Origin: Methylobacterium tardum
Lineage (GTDB): Bacteria > Pseudomonadota > Alphaproteobacteria > Rhizobiales > Beijerinckiaceae
DNA: 64,000 nt
Assembly (NCBI RefSeq): GCF_023546765.1
Contig: NZ_CP097484.1
Coordinates: 4,124,001 to 4,188,000, forward strand
Direction of reading: 5' to 3'
A program made the position numbers and the translations under genes. Of the stretch, positions 44,945 to 54,091 are shown one piece after another. The notes under the pieces were generated by a model. That model was given only the letters and a program-made list of their open reading frames with translations, did no database searches and had not been told where the DNA came from. The stretch's first letter is position 1; the number at the start of each line of letters is the position of its first letter.

Positions 44945-45796
44945 TTGGCTCAGCGGTTTCAGCTCGCAGGCGCGGTCGCGCTGATCACCGGCGCGGCGAG
45001 CGGCATCGGAGCCGCCCTGGCGGCGGGTCTGGCCGCCAAGGGCTGCAGCCTGCTGCTGGTGGACCGGGATCCGGTCGGCCTCGAGGACGTCGCCGGGCAG
45101 ATCCGGGCGCGCGGCGCCACGGTCGAGACCCGGATCGTCGATCTCGTGGATGCGGACGCGATCCGCGCGCTGCCAGACTGGGCCCAGGACCGGTTCGGGC
45201 GCCTCGACATCCTGATCAACAATGCCGGCGTGGCGCTCGGCGGCCGGTTCGACGAGACGCATCTCGAAGATTTCGAGTGGCTGATGGACATCAACCTGCG
45301 CGCGGTCGTGCGGATGTGCCACGCCTTCCTGCCGATGCTGCGCGCCCGCCCGGCGGCGCAGATCGTCAACCTGTCGAGCCTGTTCGGGCTGATCGCGCCG
45401 CCTGGCCAAGTCGCCTACTGCACCAGCAAGTTCGGGGTCCGGGGTTTCTCCGAGGCCCTGCGCCATGAATACGAGGGCACCGGGCTCGGGATCACGGTCG
45501 TCCATCCGGGCGGCGTCGCCACCGCCATCTCCCGCAACGCCCGCGGCCGGCGGCCGCCCTCCGATCCCGAGGCGGCCAAGCGTGCGGCGGTCGAAGACGA
45601 GAAGGGGCGCGAGGCCTTCGGCAAGCTCCTGACGCTGCCCCCCGCCGACGCCGCGGACGCGATCATCCGCGGCATCGAGGCCCGGGCGCCGCGCATCGTC
45701 ATCGGCAAGGATGCCCGGAACGCGGCGCTGATCCAGCGGCTGATGCCGGTCGGCTACTGGAAGACGATCGTGCGGCTGTCGGGCGGGAACCTCTGA
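44945..45796 (+). CDS. Short-chain dehydrogenase of the BVMO operon
   Basis: A 283-residue SDR, NAD(P)-dependent. TGAASGIG is at 15-22, NNAG at 92-95, and the catalytic S145, Y158 and K162 (YCTSK) are present. The TTG at 44945 is the start: it has GGGAGG at 44933-44938, six bases upstream, and gives LAQRFQLAG before the dinucleotide fold; upstream ATGs fall in the operator region. The 3' end runs into the esterase with one intervening base. In such clusters the SDR commonly oxidises a secondary alcohol to the ketone that the monooxygenase accepts. Confidence 0.92.
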   Translation: MAQRFQLAGAVALITGAASGIGAALAAGLAAKGCSLLLVDRDPVGLEDVAGQIRARGATVETRIVDLVDADAIRALPDWAQDRFGRLDILINNAGVALGGRFDETHLEDFEWLMDINLRAVVRMCHAFLPMLRARPAAQIVNLSSLFGLIAPPGQVAYCTSKFGVRGFSEALRHEYEGTGLGITVVHPGGVATAISRNARGRRPPSDPEAAKRAAVEDEKGREAFGKLLTLPPADAADAIIRGIEARAPRIVIGKDARNAALIQRLMPVGYWKTIVRLSGGNL

Positions 45797-45797
45797 G

Positions 45798-46706
45798 ATG
45801 GCGAGCCTGCGCGCCTATATCGGCGCCTACATGATCCGCAGCCGGATCCGCGGGCCGCTGGCCCGGGCGCGGGACGCCGCCGCCTTCCGCCGCATCTTCG
45901 AGGCGCCCGCCTTCCCCGATCCCAAGGGCGTGACCTACGAGCCCGGGACCGTCGGCGGCGTCCGGGGCGAGTGGGTGCGGCCGAAATCCGGGCCCGGCCA
46001 GCGGATGCTCTACATCCACGGCGGTGGCTTCATCGCCTGCTCGCCGCGCACGCATCGCCCCGTGACCGGCGCGCTGGCGCTGCGCGGCTTCACGATCTTC
46101 GCTCCGGATTACCGCCTCGCCCCCGAGCACCCGTTCCCCGCCGCCGTCGAGGACGTCGTGGCGGTGTGGCGGGCCTTCAGCGCCGAGGGAGCGGCCTGCT
46201 TGGCCGGCGAATCGGCCGGCGGCAACCTCGCCCTGGTCCTGATGGGCGAGGCTCGCGACCGTGGCCTGCCGATGCCCTGGGCCGCCGCCCTGTTCTCCCC
46301 CGCCACCGACTTCGTCTCCGAGGACGGCTCGCGGGTGACGAATGCCTGGCGCGACGCGATGTTCGACCCGCAGGCGCTCGCGGCGATCCGGCCGATGTAT
46401 CTCGGCAAGGCCGACCCCGCCGACCCGCGGATCTCGCCGATCTACGGCGACCCGACCGGCCTCCCGCCGCTGCTGTTCCACGTGGGCGACCGCGAGATCC
46501 TGCGCGACGATTCCGTGCGCATGGCGGAGCGGGCCCGGGCGGCCGGGGTCGAGGCGGAATTGACGGTCTTCCCCGTCGTCTCCCATGCCTGGCAGTTCGC
46601 CGCCCATATCCTGCCGGAGGCGCGCATCTCCCTCGACGCGGCCGCCGCCTTCCTGAAGGCCCGCGCGCCGAAAGCCCACGCCAGCTCCGGGAGCCTCGTG
46701 CCATGA
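45798..46706 (+). CDS. Alpha/beta hydrolase, HSL-type esterase
   Basis: A 302-residue esterase of the hormone-sensitive-lipase family. The oxyanion motif HGGG is at 74-77 (YIHGGGFIAC); the nucleophile elbow GESAG at 137-141 holds S139; Asp and His follow in HVGDREILRDD and PVVSHAWQF. No signal peptide. It lies one base after the SDR stop and overlaps the BVMO start by ATGA, so the three genes are translationally coupled. Expected role: opening or hydrolysing the ester or lactone product of the monooxygenase. Confidence 0.93.
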   Translation: MASLRAYIGAYMIRSRIRGPLARARDAAAFRRIFEAPAFPDPKGVTYEPGTVGGVRGEWVRPKSGPGQRMLYIHGGGFIACSPRTHRPVTGALALRGFTIFAPDYRLAPEHPFPAAVEDVVAVWRAFSAEGAACLAGESAGGNLALVLMGEARDRGLPMPWAAALFSPATDFVSEDGSRVTNAWRDAMFDPQALAAIRPMYLGKADPADPRISPIYGDPTGLPPLLFHVGDREILRDDSVRMAERARAAGVEAELTVFPVVSHAWQFAAHILPEARISLDAAAAFLKARAPKAHASSGSLVP

Positions 46707-48181
46707 CCGATCCTGCGCGCGGAACCGCCCCTGAACCGCTGGCGGTCCTCATCGTCGGCGCCGGATTCTCCGGCCTTGCCATGGCGATCCGCTGCCGGCA
46801 GGCGGGGATCGGGCCGCTGCGGGTGATCGAGAAGAGCGGCGGCCTCGGCGGCACGTGGCACGACAACACCTATCCGGGCGCGGCCTGCGACGTGCCCTCG
46901 CATCTCTACTCCCTCTCCTTCGCCCCGAAGGCCGACTGGAGCCGGATGTACGCCCCGCAGCCGGAGATCCTCGCCTATCTGCGCGAGACCGCCGAGCGCC
47001 ACGGGCTGATGCCGCTGATCCAGCTCCGGACCACCTTCCAGGGCGCGACCTGGGACGAGGCGCGCGCCCTCTGGCACGTCGAGACAGACCGGGGGCCGGT
47101 CACCGCGCGGGCGATCGTCTCCGGCATGGGCGGCCTGCACCACCCGGCCTATCCGGACATTCCCGGCCGCGAGTCCTTCGCAGGCCCCGCCTTCCACACG
47201 GCGGCGTGGGATCATGCCGTCGACCTCGCCGGAAAGCGCGTCGGGGTGATCGGCACGGGGGCGAGCGCGGTCCAAGTGGTGCCGGAACTCGCCGCAATCG
47301 CCAGCCACTTGACCCTGTTCCAGCGCACACCGCCCTGGATCATGCCCAAGAACGACCATGCCATCGCGGAGCGCGCCAAGGATCGGTACCGGAAGATCCC
47401 GTTCGCCCGGCAGCTGGAGCGGGCGCGGCTGTTCTGGCTCCACGAGGTCCGCGCCCTTTTGGGCTTCACCAAGGTCTCGAAGCTGACCGGCCAGGCCGAA
47501 GGCTTGGCGCGCCGGCACCTCGCCAAGGCGATCCGGGACCCGGACCTGCGTGCGAAGCTGACGCCGAACTATCGGCTCGGCTGCAAGCGGGTGCTGATCT
47601 CCGACGATTACTACCCGGCCCTCCAGCGCCCGAACGTCACCCTGGAAACGGGCTCGATCGCGCGGATCACGCCGACCGGCCTCGTCACGGAAGACGGCCA
47701 CACGCTCGACCTGGACGTGATCGTCTACGCCACCGGCTTCGACGTCACCGCGACCTTCGCGCGGATGAACCTCGTGGGGCGCGGCGGCCTGCGGCTGACC
47801 GAGGCCTGGGCGGGCGGCATGGGCGCCTACCAGGGCATCACCGTCGCGGGCTTTCCCAACTACTTCATGCTGCTCGGGCCGAATACCGGGCTCGGCCACA
47901 ACTCGGTCGTGTCGATGATCGAGGTCCAGGTGCAGCACGTGCTCGACTGCCTGAAGGCCCTGCGCCGGGGCGCCCGGGCCATCGAGGTCCGCCCGGAGGC
48001 GCAGGCGCGCTTCCTCGACCGGATCCGCACCCGGATGGCCGACAGCATCTGGCAGGCCGGCGGCTGCAAAAGCTGGTATCTCGACGCGCAGGGTCGGAAC
48101 ACGACCCTGTGGCCGGACTCGGTGATGGCCTACCGCCGCAGCGCCCGCCGGGCCCGGATGGCCGATTACCGGTTGGGCTGA
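46703..48181 (+). CDS. Flavin-containing (Baeyer-Villiger type I) monooxygenase
   Basis: A 492-residue FAD/NADPH monooxygenase. The FAD motif GAGFSG is at 19-24 and the NADPH motif GTGASA at 184-189; between them FAGPAFHTAAWD (159-170) is the type I BVMO fingerprint FxGxxxHxxxW(P/D). It oxidises ketones to esters or lactones with O2. It sits in an SDR-esterase-BVMO operon under a TetR gene, a typical alcohol-ketone-ester degradation module; the substrate is unknown. The C-terminus (MADYRLG) follows the family. Confidence 0.94.
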   Translation: MTDPARGTAPEPLAVLIVGAGFSGLAMAIRCRQAGIGPLRVIEKSGGLGGTWHDNTYPGAACDVPSHLYSLSFAPKADWSRMYAPQPEILAYLRETAERHGLMPLIQLRTTFQGATWDEARALWHVETDRGPVTARAIVSGMGGLHHPAYPDIPGRESFAGPAFHTAAWDHAVDLAGKRVGVIGTGASAVQVVPELAAIASHLTLFQRTPPWIMPKNDHAIAERAKDRYRKIPFARQLERARLFWLHEVRALLGFTKVSKLTGQAEGLARRHLAKAIRDPDLRAKLTPNYRLGCKRVLISDDYYPALQRPNVTLETGSIARITPTGLVTEDGHTLDLDVIVYATGFDVTATFARMNLVGRGGLRLTEAWAGGMGAYQGITVAGFPNYFMLLGPNTGLGHNSVVSMIEVQVQHVLDCLKALRRGARAIEVRPEAQARFLDRIRTRMADSIWQAGGCKSWYLDAQGRNTTLWPDSVMAYRRSARRARMADYRLG

Positions 48182-48196
48182 CGTCCCGTCAGGCGC

Positions 48197-48850
48197 TCAG
48201 AACGCGAAGCCGGCCTCTTCCGCGAAGGCGTCGAGGCCGGGGAGCGAGGCGTCGAACAGCGGACGTGCCCCGAACGCGTCGCCGGCGCGGACGAACAGCG
48301 TCACCTTCGCGTTGCGGTGCGGGCCCATCACGCAGACGAGGCGGCCATCGTCCTTCAGCTGCTCCAGCAGCGCCTGCGGACGCACCTCGACGCGGCCGTT
48401 GACCAGGATCACGTCGAACGGCGCCTGCTTGGGCGCGCCGGCGCCGATCGGGCCCTCGACCACCTGGACGGCGGTGCCGAGCCGGCTGCGCGCCTCGGCG
48501 GCGAGTTCGGGAACCGATTCCAGCGCGGTCACCTGGGCGCCGAGATGCGCCATGACCGACGCGGCGTAGCCGTAGCCGCTGGCGACATCGAGAGCGGTGA
48601 CGCCCGGCCGGATCCGCAGGGCCTGGATCATCCGCGCCAGCACCATCGGCGCCGGCATGCAGCGGCTCTCGCCGCCGGCCGGACCGATATGCAAGGTCTG
48701 GTCGATATACGCGAAGGGCTCGCGGTCCTTGGGAACGAAGGTCTCGCGCGCCACGGTGTCGAACGCGTCGAGCACCGTGTTTTCGTTCACGTCGAAGGTC
48801 CGCAACTGGCAGTCGACCATCATCCGCCGCGCCTGCGCGTAATCGATCAT
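48197..48850 (-). CDS. Protein-L-isoaspartate O-methyltransferase-like protein
   Basis: A 217-residue SAM-dependent enzyme of the PCMT family, which repairs isoaspartyl residues. SAM motif I is TALDVASGYGYAASVM; the N-terminal MIDYAQARRMMVDCQLRTFD is typical of the alphaproteobacterial branch, often found next to tolC. GESRCMPAPMVLARMI replaces the usual TISQPYIVA stretch, and the motif around VILVNGRVEVRP replaces the catalytic IVVTAA segment, so activity should be treated as unproven. Convergent with the BVMO operon. Confidence 0.85.
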   Translation of the reverse strand: MIDYAQARRMMVDCQLRTFDVNENTVLDAFDTVARETFVPKDREPFAYIDQTLHIGPAGGESRCMPAPMVLARMIQALRIRPGVTALDVASGYGYAASVMAHLGAQVTALESVPELAAEARSRLGTAVQVVEGPIGAGAPKQAPFDVILVNGRVEVRPQALLEQLKDDGRLVCVMGPHRNAKVTLFVRAGDAFGARPLFDASLPGLDAFAEEAGFAF

Positions 48851-49146
48851 CGAACCCTGTCCTCGAACCGGATCGGAACGCCGCGTCGGCCGGCCCCGGC
48901 GGCCGGCCGGCGCCCCGGCCAAGCCTAAGCTTCCCGGATGGGGGGCGTTTTCGGAGATCGTTGCCCAAAACGCAAGGTGAGCGCGTGCGCAGCCGTCCGC
49001 GCGTGCCCAGGCCCGCTCCGGTCTGGTCGCTGACGGAAATTTGTAACGCTGGCGTTTAGAATGCCGTCGACATGGAGCGCACGCGCGACGCTTAATCCGC
49101 TCCATGGCCCTGAGGGCCTCAGAAAGAAGGCATTCGGGGGTCAGGG

Positions 49147-51123
49147 ATGTTTGTCCGCGCCGTGCGCTTGCGTGCCTGCGTCGCTGCCCTATGCCTCGCG
49201 GTGCCGGCCGCCACGCCGGCCACGGCCCGGATCGTGGGCCTCGACATCACTGCCGTCGAGCCGTTTGCAGGCGGTGCGAGCTTCGGAGAGACCGGCGCCT
49301 ACGAGCGGGTGACAGGCTTCGCCCGCGGCGAGATCGACCCGGCGGACCCCGCCAATGCCGGCATTGCGGACATCGTGCTGGCGCCGCGCAACGCGCGCGG
49401 TCTCGCCGAGTACCGCACGGACCTGTTCATCCTCCGCCCCAAGGACCCGGCACGCGGCAGCGGCACGCTGCTCTACGAGGTGCTCAACCGCGGCCGGAAG
49501 TTCCTGTTCAACTGGGTGCTCGACGCGCCCGCCCAGGCCGCACAGGCGGTCAACGACCCGCGCGAAGCCCGGGATGCGGGCACGGCCCTGGTCCTGAACC
49601 GCGGCGACACGATCGTCTGGTCGGGCTGGGAGGCGGACGCCCTGCGCCAGAACGGCGGCATGGCGATCGACGTGCCGGTGGCCACCCGCGACGGCAAGCC
49701 GATCGTCGGCACCGTGCGCGACGAACTGGTGAGCGGAACGCGCGGCCCGACGGAGGCGCCGTTCTACCTGACCTTCGCGGCTGCCGGCACGGACCAGCCC
49801 GGCGCCACCCTGACGGTCCGGCGCCGAGAGGCCGACCCGCCTCTGCCGGTGCCGCGCGAGGCCTGGACCTTCGCGGGGCCGCGCCAGCTCATGCTGCTGC
49901 CCGCGGGCACGAAGCCCCAGCCCGGCTCGCTCTACGAGTTCACCTACGAGGCCGTCGGCCCGAAGGTTCTGGGCCTCGGCTTCGCGGCGACGCGGGATGT
50001 GGTCGCCTATCTCCGCAGGAGCGCCGCGGACAACCCGGCCGGCGGCAAGATGCAGCGCGCCTTGGCGCTCGGCATCTCGCAGAGCGGCCGCTTCCTGCGG
50101 GACTTCGTCCATCTCGGCTTCAACCGGGATGAGGCCGGCGCCCGCGTGTTCGACGGGGTGCTGGCCCATATCTCCGGGGTCGGCGGTGTCTTCCTCAACG
50201 CGCGCTTCGCCCAGCCCTCCCGGACCAACACCCAGCACGAGGATCACCTCTACCCCGAGAACGCCTTCCCGTTCTCGCCGGCCGCCCAGCACGATCCGGT
50301 GACGGGGCAGCGCGGCGCGCTTCTGCGCGGCGACGGCTTCGACCCGCTCTGGATGGAAGTGAACACCGAGACCGAGTACTGGCAGAAAGGGGCCTCCCTC
50401 CTGACCACGGATCCCCTCGGCCGCGCCGACGTGGACCTGCCGGACACGGCGCGGGCCTACCTGATCGCGGGCGGCTTCCACTACGGCCGCTCGGGCCTCG
50501 TCTCGGACAAGGGGCCGTGCGCCAATCCGCGCAACACGCTCAACCCCGGCCCGGCCCTACGCGCGCTGCTGGTCGATCTCGAGGAATGGGTGCGCGACGG
50601 CCGGGCGCCGCCGGCGAGCCGGGTGCCGCGCCGATCGGACGGGACCCTGGTCGAGCCGACCGCCACGGGCTTCCCGTACGTGCCGGGTCTCGCCGTCGCG
50701 ACGTTCACCAACGCCATCGCGCGGTTTCCGACCTACGTCGATCCGCATCCCGAAGCGGGGCCGCAATACCGGCCCCTGGTTCCGCGGGTCGATGCGGACG
50801 GGCAGGCCATCGCGGGTATCCGCCTGCCCGAGGTCGCCGTGCCGCGCGGCACCTATACCGGCTGGAACCTCTACGCCGAGCCCTTCCCGGCCGGCGCGCT
50901 GTGCGATCGAGAGGGCAGCCTGCTGCCCTTCGCGGCGACGAAGGCCGAGCGCGAGGCCAAGGGCGACCCGCGGCTCTCGCTCGCCGAGCGTTACCCGGAT
51001 CAGGCCGCCTATGCTGACGCCGTCGCCCGCGCCGTCGACGGGCTCGTTGCGGAGCGGCTGCTCCTGCGTGAAGATGGCGAAAGGTACGTGGAACGCGCCC
51101 GCACGGGCGCGCAGCGCCCCTAA
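49147..51123 (+). CDS. Secreted alpha/beta hydrolase-domain protein (Abhydrolase_10)
   Basis: A 658-residue protein. A signal peptide (RACVAALCLAVPAATPATA) precedes a long domain with beta-rich N-terminal half and an alpha/beta-hydrolase half whose nucleophile elbow is ALGISQSGRFL. It matches the alpha/beta hydrolase domain family PF20091, common in proteobacteria and of unclear substrate; the TVRRREADPPLPVPREAWTF segment and LNARFAQPSRTNTQHEDHLY are family landmarks. It starts at ATG 49147 after AGGGATG-like spacing. The dehydrogenase and cytochrome genes follow at 51259. Confidence 0.82.
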   Translation: MFVRAVRLRACVAALCLAVPAATPATARIVGLDITAVEPFAGGASFGETGAYERVTGFARGEIDPADPANAGIADIVLAPRNARGLAEYRTDLFILRPKDPARGSGTLLYEVLNRGRKFLFNWVLDAPAQAAQAVNDPREARDAGTALVLNRGDTIVWSGWEADALRQNGGMAIDVPVATRDGKPIVGTVRDELVSGTRGPTEAPFYLTFAAAGTDQPGATLTVRRREADPPLPVPREAWTFAGPRQLMLLPAGTKPQPGSLYEFTYEAVGPKVLGLGFAATRDVVAYLRRSAADNPAGGKMQRALALGISQSGRFLRDFVHLGFNRDEAGARVFDGVLAHISGVGGVFLNARFAQPSRTNTQHEDHLYPENAFPFSPAAQHDPVTGQRGALLRGDGFDPLWMEVNTETEYWQKGASLLTTDPLGRADVDLPDTARAYLIAGGFHYGRSGLVSDKGPCANPRNTLNPGPALRALLVDLEEWVRDGRAPPASRVPRRSDGTLVEPTATGFPYVPGLAVATFTNAIARFPTYVDPHPEAGPQYRPLVPRVDADGQAIAGIRLPEVAVPRGTYTGWNLYAEPFPAGALCDREGSLLPFAATKAEREAKGDPRLSLAERYPDQAAYADAVARAVDGLVAERLLLREDGERYVERARTGAQRP

Positions 51124-51258
51124 TCCGGGCGGGAGTTACGTCGCCATCGCGCTGTCGCGCCCAGGCTTGCCCGGCGGGTCGCGTCGTCGGACAGTTCGTT
51201 GAATAATGAGTGCAGAACAAGTGGGCCGGCCGGAGCGCCGCCCGCATCGGGAGACACC

Positions 51259-52530
51259 ATGACGCCGAACCGCAAGCCGCTCCTCACCCGCTCCCTCGCC
51301 GCCGCCCTCACCTGCCTGGGCGCCATTGGCTCCCAGGCCGCGCGCGCGCAGGAGACGCCCGCCTCCGCAGCCCCGCCGGCGAGCGTGAAGGCCGTCGAAC
51401 GCGGTGATGCGCTGTACGGTCGGCCTGAGGGCGGCGCGGCCGCGAAGCTCGCCCCCGTCGCGGGGCCGCCGCTCGCCACCCCGGTGGCCAAGCTGCCCCT
51501 GGACCAGTTGAAGGTGCCGGACGGCTTCAAGATCGAGGTCTACGCGAGCGGCCTCGCCAATGCCCGCGAGATGACCCAGGCACCGGACGGCACCCTGTTC
51601 GTCGGCACCCGCACGGTCGGGAAGGTCTACGCCGTGCTGCCGCAGGCGGGCCAGGACGGGAAGCGCGAGGTCAAGACCATCGCGTCGGGCCTGCACCGGC
51701 CGAACGGCGTCGCGTATCACGACGGCGCGCTCTACGTCGCCGAGCTCTCGAAGATCTGGCGCTACGACGACATCGCGCAGCATCTTGACGGCGCGGCCAA
51801 GCCCACCCTCGTCTACGACGACCTGCCGAAGGACGAGGCGCATGGCTGGAAGTTCATCGCCATCGGCCCGGACAACAAGCTCTACGTGCCGATCGGCGCG
51901 CCGGGCAACATCCTGATGCCGCCGGACACGCACGCGCAGATCCGCCGGATCGATCTCGACGGCAAGAACGCCGAGGTCATCGCCCGCGGCGTGCGCAACA
52001 CGGTCGGCTTCGACTGGAACCCCAAGACCAAGCAGCTCTGGTTCACCGATAACGGCCGCGACTGGGTCTCGGAGGACATCCCGAACGACGAGCTGAATGT
52101 CATCTCCGAGCCGGGCAAGCAGCATTTCGGCTACCCGTTCTGCCATCAGGGCACGTTCACCGATCCCGAGTACGGCTGGGGACATTCCTGCTCGGAATTC
52201 ACCGCGCCGGCCGCTCTGCTCGGGCCGCACACGGCCTCGCTCGGCATGCGGTTCTACACCGGGACGCAGTTCCCCGAGGCGTATCGCGACGCGATCTTCA
52301 TCGCCCGACACGGCTCCTGGAACCGCACCAAGAAGCTCGGCGGCGACGTGGTGATGGCCAAGGCCGGCGCCGACGGCAAGATCACCGCGGTGGAGCCGTT
52401 CCTGACCGGCTTCCTGCAAGACAACAAGTATGTCGGACGTCCGGCCGATGTCCTCGTCGCGAAGGACGGCTCGCTCCTCGTCGCGGACGATTACAACGGC
52501 GCGATCTACCGCGTCAGCTACGGCAAGTGA
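51259..52530 (+). CDS. PQQ-type sorbosone/glucose dehydrogenase-like protein
   Basis: A 423-residue exported six-bladed beta-propeller. A signal peptide (LLTRSLAAALTCLGAIGSQA) is followed by LKVPDGFKIEVYASGLANAR, LFVGTRTVGKVYAV, RPNGVAYHDGALYVAE, YVPIGAPGNILMPPDTHAQI and TDNGRDWVSEDIPNDELNVI, the soluble PQQ dehydrogenase/sorbosone dehydrogenase family (GSDH). The His and Asp region LHRPNGVAYHDG suits the PQQ site, but some family members have no proven cofactor. It is coupled to a di-haem cytochrome c by a one-base overlap. The tandem pqqA genes at 42.4 kb could supply cofactor. Confidence 0.86.
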   Translation: MTPNRKPLLTRSLAAALTCLGAIGSQAARAQETPASAAPPASVKAVERGDALYGRPEGGAAAKLAPVAGPPLATPVAKLPLDQLKVPDGFKIEVYASGLANAREMTQAPDGTLFVGTRTVGKVYAVLPQAGQDGKREVKTIASGLHRPNGVAYHDGALYVAELSKIWRYDDIAQHLDGAAKPTLVYDDLPKDEAHGWKFIAIGPDNKLYVPIGAPGNILMPPDTHAQIRRIDLDGKNAEVIARGVRNTVGFDWNPKTKQLWFTDNGRDWVSEDIPNDELNVISEPGKQHFGYPFCHQGTFTDPEYGWGHSCSEFTAPAALLGPHTASLGMRFYTGTQFPEAYRDAIFIARHGSWNRTKKLGGDVVMAKAGADGKITAVEPFLTGFLQDNKYVGRPADVLVAKDGSLLVADDYNGAIYRVSYGK

Positions 52531-53123
52531 TGGCGCCTGTGACGCGGATGCGCATCCTCCGAGGGCTGGGACCGGCCCTTGGCGCGATGCTGGCCGGCGC
52601 GGCACTCGCGGCGCCGGATGCCGCGATGCAGGAGCGCCTCGCGCCCTGCATCGGCTGCCACGGGGCGGGTACCTCGGAGACCGAGGGGGTGCCCTCGCTC
52701 GGCGGGCAGCTCCCGGACTACGTGGTCACGCAGCTGTTCCAGTTCCGGGAGAAGCAGCGCGAGGCGCCCCCCATGAACGACGTCGCCGCCGGGTTCTCCG
52801 ACGACGACCTGCGCGCCTATGCCGACGCGGTGGCGACCCTGCCGCCGCCGAGCCGGTCCGGCCCGCCCGCCGACCCGGCCCTGACGGAGCGGGGGCAGGC
52901 CCTCGTCGCCAAGCACCAGTGCAATTCCTGCCACGGCCCCGACCTCGCGGGCCGCGACGCGATCCCGCGGATCCGGGCTCAGCGGGAAGATTACTTGGCC
53001 AAGGCACTGACCGGCTACAAGTCGAACAGCCGGCCCGGCTACGATCCCGCGATGAACGAGGTCGCGCAGGGCCTGAGCGAGGCCGAGATCAAGGATCTGG
53101 CGGCCTACGTGTCGCGCCTCTGA
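52530..53123 (+). CDS. Di-haem cytochrome c (c4-type)
   Basis: A 197-residue exported cytochrome. A signal peptide (ILRGLGPALGAMLAGAALAA) is followed by two c-type haem sites: CIGCH (near residue 40) and CNSCH (near 130), each with a downstream Met axial candidate (PPMNDVAAGF, PAMNEVAQGL). The symmetric two-domain layout is that of cytochrome c4. The ATG at 52530 overlaps the last base of the dehydrogenase stop (TGATG), so it is coupled and probably the electron acceptor of that enzyme. Confidence 0.92.
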   Translation: MAPVTRMRILRGLGPALGAMLAGAALAAPDAAMQERLAPCIGCHGAGTSETEGVPSLGGQLPDYVVTQLFQFREKQREAPPMNDVAAGFSDDDLRAYADAVATLPPPSRSGPPADPALTERGQALVAKHQCNSCHGPDLAGRDAIPRIRAQREDYLAKALTGYKSNSRPGYDPAMNEVAQGLSEAEIKDLAAYVSRL

Positions 53124-53150
53124 CACGCTGTCCCTTCGACCGCGCCGATC

Positions 53151-53242
53151 CGTCATCACGAGCGCAGCGAAGTGACCCAGGGCGGCGCGCGGCTTGTCGG
53201 CGTGGCGCCGACTGGATTGCTTCGCTGCGCTCGCAAGGACGA
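53151..53242 (+). repeat. Intergenic palindromic repeat family A, copy 5
   Basis: Begins CGTCATCACGAGCGCAGCGA, contains GTGACCCAGGGCGGCGCG, ends TTGCTTCGCTGCGCTCGCAA-GGACGA. It lies between convergent cytochrome c and MOSC genes. Confidence 0.78.
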
Positions 53243-53268
53243 CAGCGTCGGATCGAAGGAATCGCGCG

Positions 53269-54039
53269 TCAGCCCACCGGCCGCAGCGCGTCACCCTTCG
53301 CGAGCGCCCCACCGGCGATCACCTCGGCGTAGACGCCGAGGTCGCGGTGGCCAAGCCGCGCGTCGAGGGTCCACGGGATGTCGCAATCGCGGATGCCGCT
53401 CGCCGGATCGACATTGGTGGCCGCGCAGCGCACCGTCCGCTTGGTGATCTTGAGGCGCAGCCCGCTCGGCGCCTCGATCACCCGGCCGACCATCTCCAGC
53501 TCGGCGAAGGGCGCGAGCCCGTCGACCAGCAGGTTGCCGCGGAAGCGGAGGGGATCGACCGGCGCGCCGATGTAATCCTCCACCGCCGCCACGCTCGCGC
53601 GGTTGATCAGCGACACGTAGCCGATGGGCGAGTCCGTGAAGCGGTATTGCGGCGGGGCCGCGAGCACCTTCGGCTCGCCCCGCAGGCTCTCGGGGATGAA
53701 GCGGCGCATCAGGTCGGCGAGCCCGTCCCGCCCGGCCTCGGTGTCGAGCCGGAAGGCCTGCCTCTCGCCGCAGCCCTCGATGGTCAGCGTCGCCGTGGCG
53801 TCGTCGTAGCGGGTGCGCAGGCGGGCCAGCGCCTCGTCGCGCATCAGCATCAGGTACTTGGTCTTGGGCTGATGCCGGGGCGCGACTGCGTTGAAGCCCG
53901 AGGGGCCGTTCTCGATGGCGTAGAGCCGGTCGCCGGGGAAGAATCCGCTCGTCGCGAGCTCCGCCCGCTCGATGGGTTCGGGGCTCAGGCCCTTCACCGG
54001 ATAGCGATACAGGGCGCTGACATGAATCAATGCGGTCAT
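53269..54039 (-). CDS. MOSC-domain protein
   Basis: A 256-residue protein. The N-terminal MOSC_N beta-barrel (ALYRYPVKGLSPEPIERAEL) precedes a MOSC domain with VDPLRFRGNLLVDGL and the conserved cysteine in RTVRCAATNVDP, at which members bind the Moco sulfur. It resembles the bacterial YcbX/mARC branch, which carries Moco and reduces N-hydroxylated compounds, though YcbX's ferredoxin domain is absent. The start MTALIHVSALYRYP at 54039 is favoured over the frame extension to 54075. Confidence 0.87.
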   Translation of the reverse strand: MTALIHVSALYRYPVKGLSPEPIERAELATSGFFPGDRLYAIENGPSGFNAVAPRHQPKTKYLMLMRDEALARLRTRYDDATATLTIEGCGERQAFRLDTEAGRDGLADLMRRFIPESLRGEPKVLAAPPQYRFTDSPIGYVSLINRASVAAVEDYIGAPVDPLRFRGNLLVDGLAPFAELEMVGRVIEAPSGLRLKITKRTVRCAATNVDPASGIRDCDIPWTLDARLGHRDLGVYAEVIAGGALAKGDALRPVG

Positions 54040-54091
54040 GCGCGGAGCGTGGCCCTGAAATGATCCGCCGCGCAAGAGCTTCGCCGCCCCT

